Part shown: piece after piece, positions 36,222 to 44,064 of the stretch
Position numbering within the stretch: the stretch's first letter is position 1
How the letters are laid out: each line of letters starts with the position of its first letter
From: an uncultured Alistipes sp.
GTDB taxonomy: Bacteria; Bacteroidota; Bacteroidia; Bacteroidales; Rikenellaceae
Reading direction: 5' to 3'
NCBI GenBank assembly: GCA_944322005.1
Contig: CALUNL010000003.1
Coordinates: forward strand, 124,001-188,000
Length of the DNA stretch: 64,000 nt
Position numbers and translations under genes: made by a program
The notes under the pieces: model-generated
The model's input: only the letters and a program-made list of their open reading frames with translations
The model's database searches: none
What the model was told of the DNA's origin: nothing

Positions 36222-36248
36222 ACAGGGCGGGACATGAACCGCAGCCAA

Positions 36249-37664
36249 TCAGTGCGTAAAGACCTTTCCGTACTGCTTCTCGCGCTTCTCGTAGGCTATG
36301 CGGGATGTCGTAGGATACTGCAGCTTTTCGAATGCGTCCACGGCATTGCGTATGTCGGTAAGCAGCATGTCGGCCATGTCGCGCGACATACCCTGACGCG
36401 CCACGATACGCATCACGACCACATCCTCCATGTTCTTCGGCAGCGTATAGGCCGGGACCATCCAGCCGCTCTGCTGCAACGTCGCCTGAAGGTCATACAA
36501 CGTCCATTTTGCCGTCTTGTCGTACTCAGGATTCATGTACCATATGAACAGCGGGTTCTCGAGGTGGTCGGCATAATTGGTAAAGCACTTCATTTCACCG
36601 ATATTCCTGTGGCAGTACTGCGCAACGTCCATCGAGCTCTGCTGTATCTCCCTGTAGCCGTCGAATCCGAAGCGGATGAAGTTGTAGTACTGTCCGAGCA
36701 CCTGCGCGGCAGGGCGCGAGAAGTTGAGGCCCACCTGCGTGATGTTGGCGCCGAGGTAATTGACGCTGAACGACATCTCCTTCGGGAGGTACTCCTTGCC
36801 GCGCCATACGACCCAGCCGAGGCCCGGATATACAAGTCCGTACTTGTGTCCAGACGTCGAGATGGAGTATACCCACTTGAGACGGAAATCCCACTTCAGT
36901 TCCGGTTTCAGGAACGGAAGGATGAAACCGCCCGAAGCGGCATCCACATGAATCGGGATGTCGTATCCTGTCTTTTTGTTGTAGGCGTCGATCTCGCGGT
37001 CGAGGGCCTCGACATCGTCGTTGAGTCCCGTCCACGTAACGCCTGCGATAGGCACCACGCATATCGTATTCTCATCGCACATGGCAATGGCAGCCTTGGC
37101 ATCGAGCGTCGGTTTTTCGAGCGAAATCGGCACCTGGCGCATCTCTATCTGCCAAAGCTGTGCGAATTTCTCCCAAACCACCTGGTATGCCGCGCTTATT
37201 ACCATGTTTGGTTTATCGTACGGCTTGCCCTGTGCCTTGCGCTTCGCGCGCCACCTCAGCCATGCGGCAACGCCGCCGAGCATGCAGGCCTCCGAAGAAC
37301 CTATGCCGAGTGCGCCGCATTTCCATTTGCTCTTTTCCGGTGTGTTCCACATGTTCGCAATGATGTTGATGCAGCGCCCGCACATCACGGCAACGCGCGG
37401 ATACTCCGTTTCGTCGATGTAATTCACGTTGATGGCCTCGTTCATGAGCCTCGTGGCGTAGTCGTCCATGTAGGTGGTTACGAATGTGGCCAGGTTCAGA
37501 CGCGGCTGCGTCTGCGGGTAGGTTTCGTCCTTGACCATCTGGTATGCGATCTCCGGCAGCGTCTTGTGCTGCGGAATGTACTCCGTAGGCGCCGGGGTGA
37601 GCATCTGCTCCGAACCGAATACCGCGGTATCGGCCTCGTCTCTGGTGTCGTTTTGTCTGTTCAT
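36249..37664 (-). CDS. gadB: Glutamate decarboxylase
   Basis: A 471-aa PLP-dependent enzyme that converts glutamate to GABA and CO2 while consuming a proton. The PLP lysine is Lys274 in SGHKYG and the cofactor-binding Asp241 lies in HVDAASGG, matching E. coli GadB spacing closely. The C-terminus ends in KVFTH, reminiscent of the pH-sensing tail of E. coli GadB. No glutamate/GABA antiporter is next to it, so it is monocistronic here; a terminator follows. Confidence 0.96.
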   Translation of the reverse strand: MNRQNDTRDEADTAVFGSEQMLTPAPTEYIPQHKTLPEIAYQMVKDETYPQTQPRLNLATFVTTYMDDYATRLMNEAINVNYIDETEYPRVAVMCGRCINIIANMWNTPEKSKWKCGALGIGSSEACMLGGVAAWLRWRAKRKAQGKPYDKPNMVISAAYQVVWEKFAQLWQIEMRQVPISLEKPTLDAKAAIAMCDENTICVVPIAGVTWTGLNDDVEALDREIDAYNKKTGYDIPIHVDAASGGFILPFLKPELKWDFRLKWVYSISTSGHKYGLVYPGLGWVVWRGKEYLPKEMSFSVNYLGANITQVGLNFSRPAAQVLGQYYNFIRFGFDGYREIQQSSMDVAQYCHRNIGEMKCFTNYADHLENPLFIWYMNPEYDKTAKWTLYDLQATLQQSGWMVPAYTLPKNMEDVVVMRIVARQGMSRDMADMLLTDIRNAVDAFEKLQYPTTSRIAYEKREKQYGKVFTH

Positions 37665-37803
37665 AAGTCGTCCTTTTAGTTGTTTGACTGCACCAGAGAT
37701 TCACAAACCGTACCAAAAAAGGCGCCCGGACCTATTGTCCCGACGCCTGTCACCCTCCGGCATGATGTGGGCGTGCACCACCACCGGACATGATAGTCTG
37801 CAG

Positions 37804-37839
37804 ATAAAAAAACAGGGTGAAGAGACCTTCACCCTGTTT
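37804..37839 (-). terminator. Terminator of tRNA-Pro(CGG)
   Basis: A perfect 13-bp stem (37839-37827 with 37822-37810) and a run of T on the - strand, 5 bases after the tRNA 3' end. Confidence 0.9.
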
Positions 37840-37844
37840 CCAAG

Positions 37845-37919
37845 TCGGGGAGACTGGATTCGAACCAGCGACCTCCAACTCCCGAAGCTGGCGCGCTAAC
37901 CGGACTGCGCTACACCCCG
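37845..37919 (-). tRNA. tRNA-Pro(CGG)
   Basis: A 75-base cloverleaf on the - strand starting CGGGGTGTAGCGCAG. The anticodon stem CCAGC/GTTGG carries the loop TTCGGGA, giving anticodon CGG. The T-loop TTCGAAT is present. The acceptor stem has a U-U mismatch at position 6-67. CCA is not encoded. Confidence 0.95.
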
Positions 37920-37938
37920 AACTTTCTGAAATCCGCTG

Positions 37939-37946
37939 CAAATATA
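37939..37946 (-). promoter_or_regulatory. -7 element of tRNA-Pro(CGG)
   Basis: TATATTTG on the - strand, ending 20 bases before the tRNA 5' end. There is no clear -33 box. Confidence 0.45.
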
Positions 37947-38028
37947 GTATTTATTTCATTATGTTGTCTACGTATAACAAAAAAAAATGCAGATTCGCGA
38001 CCGAATCCGCATTTAAGAACATGTGGCT

Positions 38029-38238
38029 CTATTGTTTATGTTCGACTACGGTGACATTGACCGCCTGTTCTCCCTTGGCGCCGGTTCCGATTTCGAATTC
38101 GACGGTTTGACCCTCGCTCAATGCCTTGAACCCATCCTTGAGAATGCCGGTATAGTGCACGAAGATCTCCTTGCCGCTCTCTTCCGTAATAAATCCGTAG
38201 CCTTTTTTGCTATCGAACCATTTTACCTTTCCGTTCAT
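38029..38238 (-). CDS. Cold-shock domain protein
   Basis: A 69-aa CspA-type protein that binds single-stranded RNA and DNA. RNP1 (KGYGFI, about 12-17) and RNP2 (IFVHYT, about 25-30) are present, and the length is typical. It stands alone between two tRNA-Pro genes, with an AT-rich leader of about 35 bases behind tandem -7 elements. Confidence 0.93.
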   Translation of the reverse strand: MNGKVKWFDSKKGYGFITEESGKEIFVHYTGILKDGFKALSEGQTVEFEIGTGAKGEQAVNVTVVEHKQ

Positions 38239-38271
38239 AGTGTTAAAGTAGAATTAAGATTATACCATAAA

Positions 38272-38303
38272 CAAATATAACAAAAGTATTTATATTTTAC
38301 AAC
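38272..38303 (-). promoter_or_regulatory. Promoter of the cold-shock gene
   Basis: On the - strand GTTG (38303-38300), 20 bases, then TATATTTG (38279-38272). A second -7 match TACTTTTG lies at 38288-38281, nine bases upstream. Confidence 0.55.
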
Positions 38304-38393
38304 AAAAAATCAGTTTTTAAATACATACGGTCAACATTGTCGCTGCATTGTCCGGAACCCACACCCCGGATTACGCAAAAAAGAGAGAAAAAA

Positions 38394-38424
38394 TTTGCAG
38401 ATAATATTTTTTTATCTACCTTTG
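38394..38424 (+). promoter_or_regulatory. Promoter of tRNA-Pro(UGG)
   Basis: TTTG (38394-38397), 19 bases, then TACCTTTG (38417-38424), ending 14 bases before the tRNA. It matches the full Bacteroidota consensus. Confidence 0.85.
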
Positions 38425-38438
38425 CAGTCGCAAAAGTT

Positions 38439-38513
38439 CGGGGTGTAGCGCAGCCCGGTTAGCGCATCTGCTTTGGGAGCAGAGGGTCCCAGGTTCGAAT
38501 CCTGGTACCCCGA
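38439..38513 (+). tRNA. tRNA-Pro(TGG)
   Basis: A 75-base cloverleaf starting CGGGGTGTAGCGCAG. The anticodon stem TCTGC/GCAGA carries the loop TTTGGGA, giving anticodon TGG. The T-loop TTCGAAT is present and the acceptor stem pairs fully. CCA is not encoded. Confidence 0.97.
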
Positions 38514-38522
38514 CAGAAAACG

Positions 38523-38551
38523 AAAGCGTCGGAGATTTCCGACGCTTTTTT
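38523..38551 (+). terminator. Terminator of tRNA-Pro(TGG)
   Basis: AAAGCGTCGGA (38523-38533) pairs with TCCGACGCTTT (38538-38548) and runs into T6, ten bases after the tRNA. On the - strand it may also stop the steroid-reductase operon, with a weaker T tract. Confidence 0.88.
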
Positions 38552-38593
38552 CTTTTCATACGGTGCGGTAATCAGGATGTCTTCAGCCGCGCA

Positions 38594-39400
38594 CTATTTC
38601 TGGAACTTCATAGTATAGTTGCGCAGCCAGCGCAACATGAACGGCGGCATCAGGACACAGAACGGGATGAAAATCCTGTTCCACCAGTCCGGGACGATAC
38701 ATTTACGCCCGCGCCACAATGCCTTCAGTCCGCGGCGGGCGCAGAACTCCGGTTTCATCAGGACACCCAGACGCAGGCCTATACCCTGCCAGCGCTTCGA
38801 AAGTCCGTAAAGGTCGGTGGCGATACCGGCCGGGCATACGGCCGTGACCTTGATACCCTTTTCGCGCACCTCCTTCGCAAAGGCAACCGAAAAACTCTTG
38901 AGATATGCCTTGCTGGCACTATACAACGACAGGCCCGGAAACGGCATCCAGATGGAGAACGATGACATGTTGAGTATGTATCCTCCGCCGCGAACGGCCA
39001 TATCCTCGGCAAAGAGCCGGCACAGTATGGTGGTCGTCATGTCGTGCAGCAGAATCGTCCGCTTAATTCTTTCAACGGGAGTATTGCATATGTCACAAAA
39101 AGAGAACATGCCTGCATTGTTCACAAGCACATCTATCTCGAAGCCGTGACCTTTCACCCACCCGAAAAGCTCCTCGCCTGCCGTCTCGCATGCAAGGTCC
39201 CGGGTCAATACGGTAACGCCCACGCCATATCTCTCCGCCAGTTCGGCGGCAGCCTTCTGCAAAAGCGCCTCGTCCCTGCTCACAATCACGAGATTGTATC
39301 CGAGCGAAGCGAGCTCCTCCACATATGCACGGCCTATGCCCGTCGACGCGCCAGTGACAAGTGCCGTCTTCGACCCTCTTTCGACCTCCCCGAGTCTCAT
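38594..39400 (-). CDS. Short-chain dehydrogenase, candidate 3-hydroxysteroid dehydrogenase
   Basis: A 268-aa classical SDR. The nucleotide motif TGASTGIG spans residues 17-23 (with Arg42 after strand 2 suggesting NADP(H)), NNAG is at 94-97, and the catalytic Ser146/147, Tyr160 and Lys164 (YSASK) are present. A hydrophobic, tryptophan-rich C-terminus (about 240-262) may associate with membrane or a hydrophobic substrate. It starts 2 bases after the OYE-like gene and belongs to the same operon as an SRD5A-like reductase. This is the 3-beta-HSDH position in known bile-acid reduction clusters. The stereospecificity cannot be read from sequence. The ATG at 39400 was chosen because earlier in-frame codons overlap the upstream gene. 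Confidence 0.85.
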   Translation of the reverse strand: MRLGEVERGSKTALVTGASTGIGRAYVEELASLGYNLVIVSRDEALLQKAAAELAERYGVGVTVLTRDLACETAGEELFGWVKGHGFEIDVLVNNAGMFSFCDICNTPVERIKRTILLHDMTTTILCRLFAEDMAVRGGGYILNMSSFSIWMPFPGLSLYSASKAYLKSFSVAFAKEVREKGIKVTAVCPAGIATDLYGLSKRWQGIGLRLGVLMKPEFCARRGLKALWRGRKCIVPDWWNRIFIPFCVLMPPFMLRWLRNYTMKFQK

Positions 39401-39402
39401 GG

Positions 39403-40653
39403 CTATTTCATCTTGTCGAGTTCCTTCCACAATCTCTTCGGGATCTCCTCCGAACAGTTGTGGCAGCACTTCATGTCTACCGAATACATACGTGCGATGC
39501 AGTAGTCGCGGTGATCGCAACCCGAACGGGTCGACATGTCGCCCTCCTTGAGCTTGTTCACGAAAGCAGGGTCGTTGACCAGGGCGCGTGCCATCTGCAC
39601 AAGCTCGAATCCCGAATCGAGAACACGCTCTATGCCCTCGCGAGAAACGAGTCCCCCGACATATACGAGCGGACATTTGAGTTCCGCACGGAACTTCCTG
39701 GCATTCTCAAGGAAGAAACACTCCTCGAAATCGTACTGCTTTATCATCCAGTTGCCGAACAGGTTCACCACCACCTTCTGCGGGAACGACGGCCACCACG
39801 GCATATAGTAGCTCATCGTCTTGGTCGGGATGCGGCCGCGCATGACCGCCATCGGCGCACGCGACACGAAACCGGACGTGAGGACTATGCCGTCAACTCC
39901 GAAGCTCTCGATACGCTTCGCTATCTCCAGCGACTCCGGAATCTCTATGCCGCCCTTGAAACCGTCCTCCATGTTGTGCTTTACCAGTACGGCCATACCG
40001 CATTTGGCGGCTGCCTCCATCACCTCCTCAAGACACATGTCCATGAAACGCATGCGGTTTGCGAGCGAACCGCCGTACTCGTCATGGCGGTGGTTGGTGT
40101 AAGGCGACAGGAACTGTGATATCAGATATCCGTGCCCGGCATGCACTTCGACACTGTCGAAGCCGGCGTCGTGGGCCGTATGCACTGCCTTGCCGAAATC
40201 CTTGGCGAACTCCACGCACTCGCTGCGGCGCATACCGCGCACGAATGTCGGGGAGTAGAGGTTGAAACCTGTAGACGCGCCGACCGGAAAACATCCGGCG
40301 GTGAACCAGTGTGTCATGTTGCCGCAATGGCCGATCTGTATGCCGGCCGCAGCGCCTTCGCGGTGTATGGCGTCGGTCATGTCCCGCAGTTGCGGCACAA
40401 TCTCCGGGCGCAGCCACAACTGCTTGTTGAACGATATGCCGCTGCGGTTAACCGATGCATACGCCACGGTGGTCATGCCGATGCCGCCGCGTGCAACGCT
40501 TACATGGTAATCCTTCAACTGCTGTGTAGGGCCGAAATCCTTGCCCATGGACTCGAATGCGGCCGAACGTATCGTACGGTTGCGCAATGTAACCGGTCCC
40601 AGTTTGTACGGGGTGAACAGTTTCGATCCCTCCGTGTTTCTTCTCTCTTCCAT
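39403..40653 (-). CDS. Old-Yellow-Enzyme-type NADH:flavin oxidoreductase, candidate steroid enone (5-beta) reductase
   Basis: A 416-aa flavin (FMN) TIM-barrel oxidoreductase. It starts KLFTPYKLGPVTLRNR, and shows the substrate/FMN motif VHAGHGYLISQFLSPYTNHR and a C-terminal VGGLVSREG phosphate-binding segment. It is shorter than BaiCD/BaiH-type enzymes (about 650 aa) and lacks their C-terminal FAD/NAD domain, but ends with a cysteine cluster (CDHRDYC, then KCCHNC) that may hold an iron-sulfur cluster. Ten bases separate it from the SRD5A-like gene. By its place in the operon it probably reduces the 4,5 double bond of 3-oxo-delta4 steroids or bile acids to the 5-beta product. Confidence 0.85.
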   Translation of the reverse strand: MEERRNTEGSKLFTPYKLGPVTLRNRTIRSAAFESMGKDFGPTQQLKDYHVSVARGGIGMTTVAYASVNRSGISFNKQLWLRPEIVPQLRDMTDAIHREGAAAGIQIGHCGNMTHWFTAGCFPVGASTGFNLYSPTFVRGMRRSECVEFAKDFGKAVHTAHDAGFDSVEVHAGHGYLISQFLSPYTNHRHDEYGGSLANRMRFMDMCLEEVMEAAAKCGMAVLVKHNMEDGFKGGIEIPESLEIAKRIESFGVDGIVLTSGFVSRAPMAVMRGRIPTKTMSYYMPWWPSFPQKVVVNLFGNWMIKQYDFEECFFLENARKFRAELKCPLVYVGGLVSREGIERVLDSGFELVQMARALVNDPAFVNKLKEGDMSTRSGCDHRDYCIARMYSVDMKCCHNCSEEIPKRLWKELDKMK

Positions 40654-40663
40654 AATCCGGGTA

Positions 40664-41434
40664 TCAATATATGAACGGAATCATCCTCTTGCGTTTGAGT
40701 GACGTGAACTCCTCTCCGAACTCCTTCTCGTAACGCTTATACAGGGAGTTGGCACGCGGAGCGAGATTTGCAAAGGTCCACCATGCGAATACGAGTCCAG
40801 ACCACGACCACGAAGCTATGGCAAAGCCGACCCACTCGGTAAACTCGCCGAAATAGTTGGCCGAAGAGACATAGCGGAACATCCCACCGCGCGGAATATA
40901 GTGTTTCGTGTCGCCCGGCTTGCGCAGATGGCGTATGATGTAGTCGGACTGCAGGTTGATGACGAATCCGGCAATAAATATCGCGGCACCTATATAGAAA
41001 TAAGGCTTCGAGAACCAGTCGGCATAATAGTTACGCTCGGGAGCAAGGTAGAATATCCAACCGCCCTGCATCAGTGCGTTGAGCGTATTGAAGAGCATGC
41101 CGAGCGCAACGATTCCGAACGGCATCTTCGAATTTCCGCGTATCAGCATCGGGAATATGAACGAACGCTGAAGGTAGTGGGTCTGGAACAGCACGAGCAG
41201 CGCCACCGATGCCGCATCGAAGCGGGCGTCGGAGAACCACCACAGCAGCATCATCGCGATGAATACGGGGAACTCCATCAGCACCCACCCTATCCTGTTC
41301 GGAATCGGGAATCCGTATTTCGGATTGAAAAGGTAGCCGTAACCGGCCTCGAAAAAGTAGAGTGCTATGAACACCGCAAGTGCCAGCACCGACATCACGA
41401 TAAGAAAAATGTTGAAAGCTTCGGGTGTAAACAT
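40664..41434 (-). CDS. SRD5A-family 3-oxo-5-alpha-steroid 4-dehydrogenase (5-alpha-reductase)
   Basis: A 256-aa integral membrane protein of the steroid 5-alpha-reductase family, which uses NADPH to reduce the delta4 bond of 3-oxo steroids to the 5-alpha (allo) form. Six to seven hydrophobic helices are visible. The HYLQRSFIFP segment matches HYFHR of human SRD5A1/2, and the C-terminal half carries the family signature YIPRGGMFRYV, SSANYFGEFTEW, the late Arg and a closing MIPFIY. The length matches human SRD5A1. I chose the ATG at 41434: an ATG nine codons earlier (41461) lies inside the -7 element. It leads a three-gene operon. Confidence 0.93.
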   Translation of the reverse strand: MFTPEAFNIFLIVMSVLALAVFIALYFFEAGYGYLFNPKYGFPIPNRIGWVLMEFPVFIAMMLLWWFSDARFDAASVALLVLFQTHYLQRSFIFPMLIRGNSKMPFGIVALGMLFNTLNALMQGGWIFYLAPERNYYADWFSKPYFYIGAAIFIAGFVINLQSDYIIRHLRKPGDTKHYIPRGGMFRYVSSANYFGEFTEWVGFAIASWSWSGLVFAWWTFANLAPRANSLYKRYEKEFGEEFTSLKRKRMIPFIY

Positions 41435-41458
41435 GGTATATCCGTATTCAATAATGTA

Positions 41459-41466
41459 CAAATATA
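41459..41466 (-). promoter_or_regulatory. -7 element of the steroid-reductase operon
   Basis: TATATTTG on the - strand, 24 bases upstream of the ATG at 41434. No good -33 TTTG is seen, which fits an activator-dependent or weak promoter. The 41467-41587 gap holds no gene. Confidence 0.5.
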
Positions 41467-41587
41467 TGCAAAATAATCGTTAAGGCTTCCTTATTCGCCT
41501 CCAAAAGGCTGTTTGAGGCACCTCACGCCTACACCATTGCCCTCACTTCGGGCAAAGCGCTGCCTACGCAAGACACCCGCCGCCGGA

Positions 41588-42688
41588 TCACACGTTGAAC
41601 AGGAAGTGCATTATGTCACCGTCCTGCACGACGTAGTCCTTGCCCTCGATGCCTATTTTTCCGGCATCGCGGCAGGCCTTTTCCGAGCCGAGCGCAACGT
41701 AGTCGTCATATTTGATGACCTCGGCGCGGATGAATCCGCGTTCAAAGTCGGTATGTATGATTCCTGCCGTCTGCGGCGCCTTCATGCCGCGCACGTAGGT
41801 CCATGCACGGGACTCGTCGGGACCGGTCGTGAAGAATGTCTCGAGATTCAGCAGCCTGTACGCCGACTTTATGAGGCGGTTGACGCCCGACTCCTCGAGA
41901 CCGAGGTCCTCGAGGAACATGCGGCGCTCGTCATAGCTCTCCAGTTCGGCGATGTCGGCCTCCGTTGCAGCCGCAACGATAAGCATCTCGGCATTCTCGT
42001 CGGCTATGGCCTTCGCAACAGCCTCCGTATAGGCGTTGCCGCTCACGGCCGAGGCGTCGTCGACATTGCAGACATAGAGCACCGGCTTGTCCGTAAGCAG
42101 GTTGAGATCAGACACGGCCTTACGTTCGTCCTTGTCGAGCTCCACCGTACGCGCACTGCGTCCGCATTCCAGCGCCTCCTTGTAGCGGAGCAGTATCTCA
42201 TACTGGCGCTTTGCAACCTTGTCACCGCCCGTCTGCGCCTGCTTGGCGCACTTCGCGATACGGTTCTCTATCGTCTCCAGATCCTTTAGCTGGAGTTCGG
42301 TATCGATTATCTCCTTGTCGCGCACCGGGTCGACGGAGCCGTTGACATGGGTGATATTGCCGTTGTCGAAACAGCGCAGCACATGGATTATGGCATTGGT
42401 GTTACGTATGTTGGCAAGGAACTTGTTGCCCAGACCCTCGCCCTTCGACGCACCCTTTACGAGACCCGCGATGTCGACAATCTCGATGGTCGTCGGTATC
42501 ACGCGGCGCGGATTGTCGATCTCGGCGAGACGCACCAGACGCTCGTCGGGAACGGTTATGACACCCACATTGGGCTCTATGGTACAGAAGGGAAAGTTTG
42601 CCGACTGCGCCTTGGCATTCGACAGGCAGTTGAAAAGCGTCGATTTGCCCACGTTCGGCAAACCCACTATTCCGCATTGCAAAGACAT
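41588..42688 (-). CDS. ychF: YchF/OLA1-type ATPase
   Basis: A 366-aa Obg-family P-loop ATPase of the YchF group, which associates with ribosomes. GLPNVGKST (about 8-16), DIAGLVKGASKGEGLGN and the non-canonical NVDD in place of NKxD are present, and a TGS domain ends the protein (EGKDYVVQDGDIMHFLFNV). The length is normal. It lies 26 bases after miaB. Confidence 0.96.
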   Translation of the reverse strand: MSLQCGIVGLPNVGKSTLFNCLSNAKAQSANFPFCTIEPNVGVITVPDERLVRLAEIDNPRRVIPTTIEIVDIAGLVKGASKGEGLGNKFLANIRNTNAIIHVLRCFDNGNITHVNGSVDPVRDKEIIDTELQLKDLETIENRIAKCAKQAQTGGDKVAKRQYEILLRYKEALECGRSARTVELDKDERKAVSDLNLLTDKPVLYVCNVDDASAVSGNAYTEAVAKAIADENAEMLIVAAATEADIAELESYDERRMFLEDLGLEESGVNRLIKSAYRLLNLETFFTTGPDESRAWTYVRGMKAPQTAGIIHTDFERGFIRAEVIKYDDYVALGSEKACRDAGKIGIEGKDYVVQDGDIMHFLFNV

Positions 42689-42714
42689 ATCAATAGTTTT
42701 TTCGTTGTTTCAAA

Positions 42715-44061
42715 TCAAATCACCTCGCCCGTAAGCGTCGCCGACGTCGAGCCCGTAACCCTCACGCGGAGGTATTCGCCGGGACGGTGTCCGCCGCGGT
42801 CGAATATGACCACGCGGTTCTGCGACGTGCGCCCAAAGAGTTTGTCGTCGCTGCGCTTCGACACGCCCTCGACAAGTATCGTGAACTCCTTGCCCACATC
42901 GCGGCGGTTGCACTCGGCCGAGAGCTCGCTCTGCAGGTCTATTATCTCGGCAAGGCGGCGTCCCTTGACCTCGTCCGGAACGTCATCCTCGAAGTGGCGT
43001 GCCGAAAATGTGCCCGGGCGCTCCGAATACTTGAACATGAAGGCCGAGGCGTATCCGACCTCGCGCATCAGCGACAGCGTCTGCCTGTGGTCCTCCTCCG
43101 TCTCGCCGCAGAAACCGGCGATCAGGTCCGTGGTTATGGAGCAGTCGGGCATGTAACGCCGTATGGCGGCGACACGTCCGAGATACCACTCGCGGGTATA
43201 TTTGCGGTTCATGCGGCGGAGCACCTCGTCGGAACCGGACTGGGCCGGGAGGTGTATGGAACGGCATATGTTGTCATACTGCGACATCACCTCGAGCAGG
43301 CGGTCGCTCATATCCTTCGGGTGGGATGTCGCAAAGCGCACGCGCAGCAGAGGCGATATCTCGGCCACCATGCGCATGAGTTCCGGGAAATCCGTATCCC
43401 CGCATCGGTAAGAGTTGACGTTCTGGCCGAGAAGGGTCACCTCGCGGTAGCCGTTCTCGAAGAGCGTGCGCGCCTCCCCGACTATCGTCTCCGGATCACG
43501 GCTGCGCTCGATGCCTCGCGTATACGGCACCACACAGTACGAACAGTAGTTGTTGCATCCGCGCATTATCGACACGAATCCGCTCACGCCGTTGCGGTCC
43601 AGCCGCACCGGTGCAATGTCGGCATATGTCTCCTCTCCGGAGAGCAATACGTTTATGCCCTTGTCGCCGGCTTCGGCCATACGTACAAGGCGCGGCAGGT
43701 CACGATAGGAATCTGGGCCGGCAATGATGTCGACTCCGCAATCCCCCTCCGCAAGACGCTCCTTGAGACGCTCGGCCATGCAGCCTATGACACCCAGCAC
43801 GAGCGACGGTTTGGCGCGGCGGTAGCGGCGCAGCTCCTTCAGGCGCCCCCACACACGCTGCTCGGCGTTGTCGCGGATGGAGCAGGTGTTGATGAGGATG
43901 ATGTCTGCCTCGGCAATGTCTTCCGTATAGACATAACCCTCGTCCTGCATTATGGAGACGACGATTTCGCTGTCGCCGACATTCATCTGGCAACCGTAAG
44001 TCTCGATGAAGAGGCGCTTGCCGGCACCTTCCAGCGGGCGTAATCCGTTAAGAGATAACAT
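42715..44061 (-). CDS. miaB: tRNA-2-methylthio-N6-dimethylallyladenosine synthase
   Basis: A 448-aa radical-SAM methylthiotransferase that converts i6A37 to ms2i6A37 in UNN-decoding tRNAs. The N-terminal UPF0004 domain has Cys24 in ETYGCQMNV and further cysteines (NTCS, GCMAE). The radical-SAM Cys-x3-Cys-x2-Cys is in GCNNYCSYC. A C-terminal TRAM domain ends the protein. It starts 3 bases after the yitT gene and is followed by ychF. Confidence 0.96.
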   Translation of the reverse strand: MLSLNGLRPLEGAGKRLFIETYGCQMNVGDSEIVVSIMQDEGYVYTEDIAEADIILINTCSIRDNAEQRVWGRLKELRRYRRAKPSLVLGVIGCMAERLKERLAEGDCGVDIIAGPDSYRDLPRLVRMAEAGDKGINVLLSGEETYADIAPVRLDRNGVSGFVSIMRGCNNYCSYCVVPYTRGIERSRDPETIVGEARTLFENGYREVTLLGQNVNSYRCGDTDFPELMRMVAEISPLLRVRFATSHPKDMSDRLLEVMSQYDNICRSIHLPAQSGSDEVLRRMNRKYTREWYLGRVAAIRRYMPDCSITTDLIAGFCGETEEDHRQTLSLMREVGYASAFMFKYSERPGTFSARHFEDDVPDEVKGRRLAEIIDLQSELSAECNRRDVGKEFTILVEGVSKRSDDKLFGRTSQNRVVIFDRGGHRPGEYLRVRVTGSTSATLTGEVI

Positions 44062-44064
44062 AAA

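Noticed and set aside
35995..36237. 80-codon + strand frame with CPQC
   Set aside because: It overlaps the promoter and start of the TPR gene on the other strand, has a single CxxC and no second metal pair, and no start region of its own.
41513..43156. Two long + strand frames opposite ychF and miaB
   Set aside because: Both are antisense to intact, well-conserved genes and show no start or domain.
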